From Candidatus Faecivivens stercoripullorum (GTDB lineage Bacteria > Bacillota > Clostridia > Oscillospirales > Ruminococcaceae): a DNA stretch of 8,397 nt. Positions 6,601-8,397 of this stretch are shown piece by piece. The notes below the pieces were generated by a model. That model saw only the letters and a program-made list of their open reading frames with translations, was not told the DNA's origin and made no database searches. Position 1 is the first letter of the stretch; the number at the start of each line of letters is the position of its first letter. A program made the position numbers and the translations under genes. The stretch is from contig DVLW01000171.1 in NCBI GenBank assembly GCA_018715285.1, forward strand, positions 1 to 8,397. Direction: 5' to 3'.

Positions 6601-7290
6601 TCAGACAGCAGTTTTCGGCCGGAAACGGTTCAGCCGGTTTTCAGCCGAGCCGAACAGCCGGTTGCAGATAAAGCTGATGAGTTCATAAATCAGCGTGGTC
6701 ATCACATACGCTTCGATAAAGTTCAGACCGGGTGTTGCCAGCAGATTAGCCGTAGCGGTAATCTCGTACACACCCACGTAATAAGCCAGAGCGGTTCCTC
6801 TGATAATTCCGATGAACAGACCCGACAGATTGGGAAGGGCAACCGCCATAGCCTGCGGGAAGATAATTCTGCACATTGCCTGCCAGGTTGTCATGCCGAC
6901 CGACCAGGCGGCTTCCAGCTGACCGCGGTTAACCGAATCGAGAGCGGCGCGGAAGACCTCAGAGGAATAGGCGGCCTGATCGAGCGACAGAGCGACGATA
7001 GCGTACCAGATAGCCGGGATAGAAGTGGTATCGATACCGGTTGCGCTGTAGATCATCATCGGCAGCGCGTAGTAGGAGACATACAGTAAAATCACCATCG
7101 GGACGCCGCGGATAAATGAGACAAAGACTGCGCAAATCTGGGAAACGACCGGGATATGATTGCGCCTTACGACAGCAATCAGGATACCGAGAATCCAACC
7201 GGCCACTGTCGCGAGCACCGCCATTTCCAGCGTGACCGGGACTGCGGCAAGAACCTGAGGGAGGGCCTCCCTGATAAATCCGAAATTCAT
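6601..7290 (-). CDS. Amino-acid ABC transporter permease 2 (HisM/GlnP family)
   Basis: One of two membrane subunits of the importer. The 229 residues hold several hydrophobic segments: about 21-41, 52-80, 92-105, 146-175 and 193-210. RGVPMVILLYVSYYALP (61-77) matches the RGxP motif of polar amino-acid permeases. The cytoplasmic coupling loop that docks on the ATPase is NRGQLEAAWSVGM with IIFPQA following (about 121-146). Start ATG 7290 is supported by AAGGAGGGG (7296-7304) 5 bases upstream, which overlaps the stop codon of permease 1 (7305-7303), so translation of the two is probably coupled. It differs clearly from permease 1 in sequence, which suggests that the channel is a heterodimer. The two-permease arrangement resembles TcyL/TcyM. 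Confidence 0.94.
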   Translation of the reverse strand: MNFGFIREALPQVLAAVPVTLEMAVLATVAGWILGILIAVVRRNHIPVVSQICAVFVSFIRGVPMVILLYVSYYALPMMIYSATGIDTTSIPAIWYAIVALSLDQAAYSSEVFRAALDSVNRGQLEAAWSVGMTTWQAMCRIIFPQAMAVALPNLSGLFIGIIRGTALAYYVGVYEITATANLLATPGLNFIEAYVMTTLIYELISFICNRLFGSAENRLNRFRPKTAV

Positions 7291-7295
7291 TTGAA

Positions 7296-7304
7296 CCCCT
7301 CCTT
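7296..7304 (-). promoter_or_regulatory. Ribosome binding site overlapping the permease 1 stop
   Basis: AAGGAGGGG on the minus strand begins inside the TAA of permease 1 (7305-7303) and lies 5 bases before the permease 2 ATG. The layout favours re-initiation by ribosomes finishing permease 1, keeping the two subunits in balance. Confidence 0.75.
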
Positions 7305-7995
7305 ACGTTTTGCGGCCCTTGGTATAGGCTTTTTCCGCCAGTCTGGTACCTTTTTCCATTAAAAAGCAGAGTGCCCAGAAGATCAGGCCGGCGGCGATAT
7401 AGGTTTCCAGTTTGGTAGCGCCGTAATTGGCAGCGGAGACAGCCCTTGCCTTTCCCAGCATATCCAGAACACCGATGGTAAAAGCGAGAGAAGTTTCCTT
7501 AAACAGCATGATGATGTTATTTCCCAGAGCGGGTATCGCAACGCCGACCGCCTGCGGCAGGATGATACGGAAGAAAGCGACAGCCGGGCTCATACCGACC
7601 GACCATGCCGCTTCCCGTTGTCCCTTATCGACAGCGAGGTAAGCACTGCGCATCATTTCCGACATATTCGCAGAAGCGGACAGGGACAAACAGGCGATAA
7701 TATAAGCAATCAGTGAGATACCGCTCATATCGATTCCGAACTGTTTGAGCAGCTGCGGCAGCCCGAGGTAGATCAGGAAAATTAAAATCAGCGTCGGGAT
7801 ACCGCGCATAAAAGAGACATAACCTTTTGCAATGGCGTTCAGTACTTTTTTATGGGAGAGTGACATCATCGCAAATATTCCGCCGATCAGCAGCGAAAAT
7901 AGCAGCGAAGCCAGCAGAATCAGCATAGTTGTCGGGAAAGCCTGAAGGATTTTCGGAACTGCACGCAAAATCTCAATCGGCCGAAAAGTACTCAT
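7303..7995 (-). CDS. Amino-acid ABC transporter permease 1 (HisM/GlnP family)
   Basis: The first membrane subunit of the importer, 230 residues when started at ATG 7995. Hydrophobic segments lie at about 22-45, 66-82, 93-106, 145-163 and 198-213. RGIPTLILIFLIYLGLP (64-80) is the RGxP motif of this family, and the ATPase-contact loop is DKGQREAAWSVGM plus IILPQA (about 123-149). The stretch LFKETSLAFTIGVLDMLGKA is characteristic of TcyL-like cystine permeases and relatives. The frame is open further upstream, to a GTG at 8046. That start has no ribosome binding site and lies within a hairpin; ATG 7995 has AAGGAGTG 8 bases upstream and gives a length matching permease 2. The gene follows the binding-protein gene by 66 bases and is separated from permease 2 by 12 bases. 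Confidence 0.94.
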   Translation of the reverse strand: MSTFRPIEILRAVPKILQAFPTTMLILLASLLFSLLIGGIFAMMSLSHKKVLNAIAKGYVSFMRGIPTLILIFLIYLGLPQLLKQFGIDMSGISLIAYIIACLSLSASANMSEMMRSAYLAVDKGQREAAWSVGMSPAVAFFRIILPQAVGVAIPALGNNIIMLFKETSLAFTIGVLDMLGKARAVSAANYGATKLETYIAAGLIFWALCFLMEKGTRLAEKAYTKGRKT

Positions 7996-8003
7996 CCGAA
8001 ATT

Positions 8004-8011
8004 CACTCCTT
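8004..8011 (-). promoter_or_regulatory. Ribosome binding site choosing the permease 1 start
   Basis: AAGGAGTG on the minus strand, 8 bases before ATG 7995. It begins about 9 bases after the intergenic hairpin, so the hairpin need not block it. Confidence 0.8.
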
Positions 8012-8020
8012 TCCGGGTAC

Positions 8021-8050
8021 ATCCGTGCGGACAAAACCGCCCGCACGGAT
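8021..8050 (-). repeat. Intercistronic 10-bp perfect hairpin
   Basis: ATCCGTGCGG (8021-8030) and CCGCACGGAT (8041-8050) are perfect reverse complements around a 10-base loop. In the minus-strand transcript the hairpin sits 11 bases after the binding-protein stop and just before the permease 1 ribosome binding site. No T-tract follows it, so it is not a classic intrinsic terminator. Strong hairpins at this place in binding-protein-dependent transporter operons often protect the upstream message from 3' decay, or cause partial termination, so that more binding protein than permease is made. That role is inferred here. Confidence 0.75.
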
Positions 8051-8061
8051 TATGACCGAAA

Positions 8062-8397
8062 TTAAGATTCAGGTACAATTGTAATCTGATCGGCATAAAG
8101 CGAGAAGATATCTTCACCGAAATATTCATCCGAAAATTTACTCAGCGTACCGTCATCCAGCATCTCTTTCAGTGCCTGGCTTACTGCGTCACAGAATTCC
8201 TGTTCATCTGAAGCAAACATCTGGTAGGTATCCTCCACCATAACGACATCGGTCAATTTCAGATCAAGTCCCAGCTCGGCATTGACCGTATTAAAGGTAG
8301 ACTGGTAGGTGAGTGCGGCATCGACCTGACCGTTTGCGACCTGCTTGTATCCATCAGCGGTAGACAGATCGGTTACGGCGATAATGTCCATTTCCTC
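8062..8397 (-). CDS. Amino-acid ABC transporter substrate-binding protein (5' truncated, C-terminal part)
   Basis: The frame is open to the right edge, so only the last 111 residues are seen and the signal peptide is outside the window. This is the end of a family-3 extracellular solute-binding protein, which captures an amino acid outside the membrane and delivers it to the permeases. Recognisable pieces are DGYKQVANGQVDAALTYQS, a second-lobe ligand region in which VDA is typical, and ALKEMLDDGTLSKFSDEYFGED, the common C-terminal ending of this family. The first ATG visible in frame (8391) is internal and has no ribosome binding site. It is the most upstream gene of the minus-strand operon seen here, 66 bases before permease 1. 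The ligand-binding residues of the first lobe are missing, so the substrate cannot be judged. Confidence 0.9.
   Translation of the reverse strand, partial: EEMDIIAVTDLSTADGYKQVANGQVDAALTYQSTFNTVNAELGLDLKLTDVVMVEDTYQMFASDEQEFCDAVSQALKEMLDDGTLSKFSDEYFGEDIFSLYADQITIVPES

Noticed and set aside
6529..7089. A 186-codon plus-strand open frame opposite permease 2.
   Set aside because: It is antisense to a permease with an intact coupling loop; its polar, low-order translation matches no family I know.
7996..8046. Upstream GTG extension of permease 1, adding 17 residues.
   Set aside because: It has no ribosome binding site, lies in the hairpin, and a strong site precedes ATG 7995.

Overview
The window looks like a Gram-positive gut-type clostridial chromosome (Bacillota, Clostridia). 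The evidence is mid-range G+C by eye, purine-rich AGGAGG-type ribosome binding sites before almost every gene, a YesM/YesN-type two-component pair, and transporter genes of the polar amino-acid ABC family. A species cannot be named from sequence alone. Coding density is very high; the longest gap between genes is about 70 bases, and no RNA gene, insertion sequence, CRISPR array or prophage gene is visible.

Layout. On the plus strand, the left end holds the 3' part of a membrane histidine kinase of the YesM/LytS type (1-1248, cut by the window edge). It overlaps by ATGA with a 539-residue AraC-type response regulator (1245-2864). A strong hairpin with A- and T-tracts on either side (2885-2915) serves as a shared, bidirectional terminator between this pair and the convergent minus-strand operon.

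The rest of the window is one long minus-strand operon, read from right to left. It runs: amino-acid ABC substrate-binding protein (C-terminal part only, 8397-8062), permease 1 (7995-7303), permease 2 (7290-6601), ATPase (6551-5739), D-2-hydroxyacid dehydrogenase (5711-4689), class I/II PLP aminotransferase of the HisC fold group (4619-3531), and a small thioredoxin-fold protein of the peroxiredoxin-like AhpC/TSA group with a CxxC centre (3474-2932). The transporter genes resemble the two-permease cystine/polar amino-acid importers (TcyL/TcyM/TcyN type), but the substrate cannot be read from sequence.

How the genes may work together (inference): the importer brings in an amino acid, the aminotransferase converts it to a 2-oxo acid, and the dehydrogenase reduces the oxo acid to a D-2-hydroxy acid. 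This is the logic of a reductive amino-acid fermentation branch or electron sink. The terminal redoxin would fit a sulfur amino acid (cystine/cysteine to mercaptopyruvate to mercaptolactate), but aromatic amino acids or histidine are equally open. A perfect 10-bp hairpin between the binding-protein and permease genes probably keeps binding-protein mRNA more abundant than the rest. Possible internal promoters precede the redoxin gene and the dehydrogenase start codon. Three minus-strand starts are set here by ribosome binding sites rather than by the longest reading frame.
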